Positions 21,986 to 22,446 of a DNA stretch of 22,446 nucleotides are shown one piece after another. This DNA is from a virus. Within the stretch, counting starts at the first letter, position 1. Every line of letters begins with the position of its first letter. The notes beneath the pieces were generated by a model. The model worked only from the letters and a program-made list of their open reading frames with translations, was not told the origin of the DNA and searched no databases. The stretch covers positions 1-22,446 of the IMG/VR virus record IMGVR_UViG_3300050821_005176; one strand, given 5' to 3'. The position numbers were made by a program, and so were the translations under genes.

Positions 21986-21995
21986 AGGAGAAGGA
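21986..21995 (+). promoter_or_regulatory. Extended SD AGGAGAAGGA before the 77-aa gene
   Basis: Fifth copy of the ten-base motif. Two ATGs follow (21995 and 21998); AGGAG is seven bases from the second, which is the more likely start. Confidence 0.7.
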
Positions 21996-21997
21996 TG

Positions 21998-22231
21998 ATG
22001 TTCAAGAAAGATGATCAAGTGCGCATTCCCCCCGGATCCTGGATTCATACGATCGGCTGGGTGGCTGCTGATGTCGTCGCGACGGGAACAGTGACTCAAG
22101 TCAATAAGAACGGCAAGAAACTCTCCGTACGCGTGAACGAAGTGCGCAATGCACTCAAGCGAGATTGTCGTACCACCACCGCCGTTGCCAAAGTCTGTGC
22201 CTTCTCTGTTGATGCTGTCATCCCTGCCTGA
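21998..22231 (+). CDS. Small SH3/KOW-like phage protein upstream of the ribozyme
   Basis: A 77-aa basic protein. FKKDDQVRIPPGSWI, then VVATGTVTQVNKNGKKLSVR, is a beta-barrel-like pattern (a hydrophobic strand with a central VN-KNGKK turn) close to SH3/KOW mini-domains. The C-terminal half is rich in Arg, Thr and Ala and ends with strands. Start ATG 21998 is chosen for SD spacing; ATG 21995 adds one Met. Its stop TGA (22229-22231) is four bases before a hammerhead ribozyme, so the mRNA would be cut about 49 nt after the stop. Confidence 0.7.
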   Translation: MFKKDDQVRIPPGSWIHTIGWVAADVVATGTVTQVNKNGKKLSVRVNEVRNALKRDCRTTTAVAKVCAFSVDAVIPA

Positions 22232-22234
22232 AAT

Positions 22235-22286
22235 ATCACACTGACGAGCCCCGAAGGGCGAAACGAGCTGCAAGCTCGTATGTGAT
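22235..22286 (+). ncRNA. Type I hammerhead self-cleaving ribozyme
   Basis: All conserved parts are present in order. Stem I: ATCACA (22235-22240) with TGTGAT (22281-22286). Core box CTGACGA (22241-22247; CUGANGA). Stem II: GCCC-CGAA-GGGC (22248-22259). GAA at 22260-22262. Stem III: ACGAGCT (22263-22269), loop GCA, AGCTCGT (22273-22279), which begins with the required A15.1-U16.1 and C-G pairs. Cleavage residue H17 is A22280, so GUA is cut between 22280 and 22281. The open stem is stem I, which defines type I. It should cleave the early transcript co-transcriptionally, leaving a 2',3'-cyclic phosphate upstream and a 5'-OH downstream. No mismatch is seen in any stem. Confidence 0.95.
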
Positions 22287-22446
22287 TAAGGAGACCGGGC
22301 TGCTGCAGCAGTACCGCCGGGAGTCGCGACAAGATGTCGCAGGGGCCGCCGAGTTGACGACTCGGGAGACGACACGACAGAACGTGGGCAATGTCTCAGC
22401 AGCGGGTAATTCGCGAACCGACAAGTTCGAATGCAGTGACAGTGCA
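22282..22446 (+). CDS. Possible start of a gene downstream of the ribozyme (alternatives unresolved)
   Basis: From GTG 22282 (inside ribozyme stem I) a frame stays open to the window end for 55 codons (VIKETGLLQQYRRESRQDVA at the start). AAGGAG at 22288-22293 has no ATG/GTG/TTG at normal spacing, only CTG 22300 in the same frame. A rival start is ATG 22391 (MSQQRVIREPTSS onward) in another frame, with only a weak SD. Hairpins at 22326-22340 and 22349-22365 and the palindrome CTGCTGCAGCAG (about 22300-22311) suggest instead a structured leader RNA. I cannot decide which. Confidence 0.3.
   Translation, partial: MIKETGLLQQYRRESRQDVAGAAELTTRETTRQNVGNVSAAGNSRTDKFECSDSA

Overview
The window looks like part of the genome of a tailed double-stranded DNA phage (Caudoviricetes) or a closely related prophage. 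It carries a terminase pair, a portal protein and a Mu F-type head protein next to a phage replication module. Genes are densely packed with many ATGA/GTGA stop-start overlaps and strong Shine-Dalgarno (SD) sequences. No integrase, lysis gene, major capsid gene or DNA polymerase is visible, so lifestyle and exact family cannot be fixed. A Gram-negative host is most likely, judging from the DUF1073-type portal, the CsrA homologue and the style of the signal peptide; this is inference.

Left half (1-10,894, all on the minus strand, transcribed leftward). The order of transcription is: peptide deformylase, an unusual tRNA, three small unknown genes, a 220-aa unknown gene, a possible small gene containing GC-rich inverted repeats, small terminase, two tiny ORFs flanking a 112-aa gene, large terminase, three small genes, DUF1073 portal, Mu F-like head protein, a virion-surface-type protein, two small zinc-knuckle proteins, a large methyltransferase/zinc/MptE-like protein, and the start of another gene that leaves the window. 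This is a packaging and head operon with several tiny, translationally coupled ORFs.

Divergent control region (about 10,895-11,392). About 500 bp without a convincing gene separates the two transcription units. It holds a 14-bp perfect inverted repeat (arms 77 nt apart) and nine CTAG tetranucleotides in 227 bp. It is the best candidate in the window for an early promoter/operator or a replication origin.

Right half (11,393-22,446, plus strand). This is an early replication and host-takeover operon: MerR-like HTH protein, SNF2-family helicase, CsrA-like RNA-binding protein, small membrane protein, several conserved phage unknowns including a possible ssDNA-binding-type protein, archaeo-eukaryotic-type primase, a HicA-like/secreted in-frame composite ORF, zinc-ribbon and nucleotidyltransferase-like proteins, YspA-type SLOG protein and a UvrD-like helicase. 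An extended ribosome-binding motif, AGGAGAAGGA, recurs before five genes and contains two GGA triplets, the core CsrA recognition element.

The most striking element is at the right end. Positions 22,235-22,286, starting four bases after a stop codon, match a complete type I hammerhead ribozyme: every core nucleotide is present, stems I, II and III are perfect, and the predicted cleavage is after A22280. It would cut the early transcript between the last small gene and a hairpin-rich downstream segment that may be a leader or the start of another gene.
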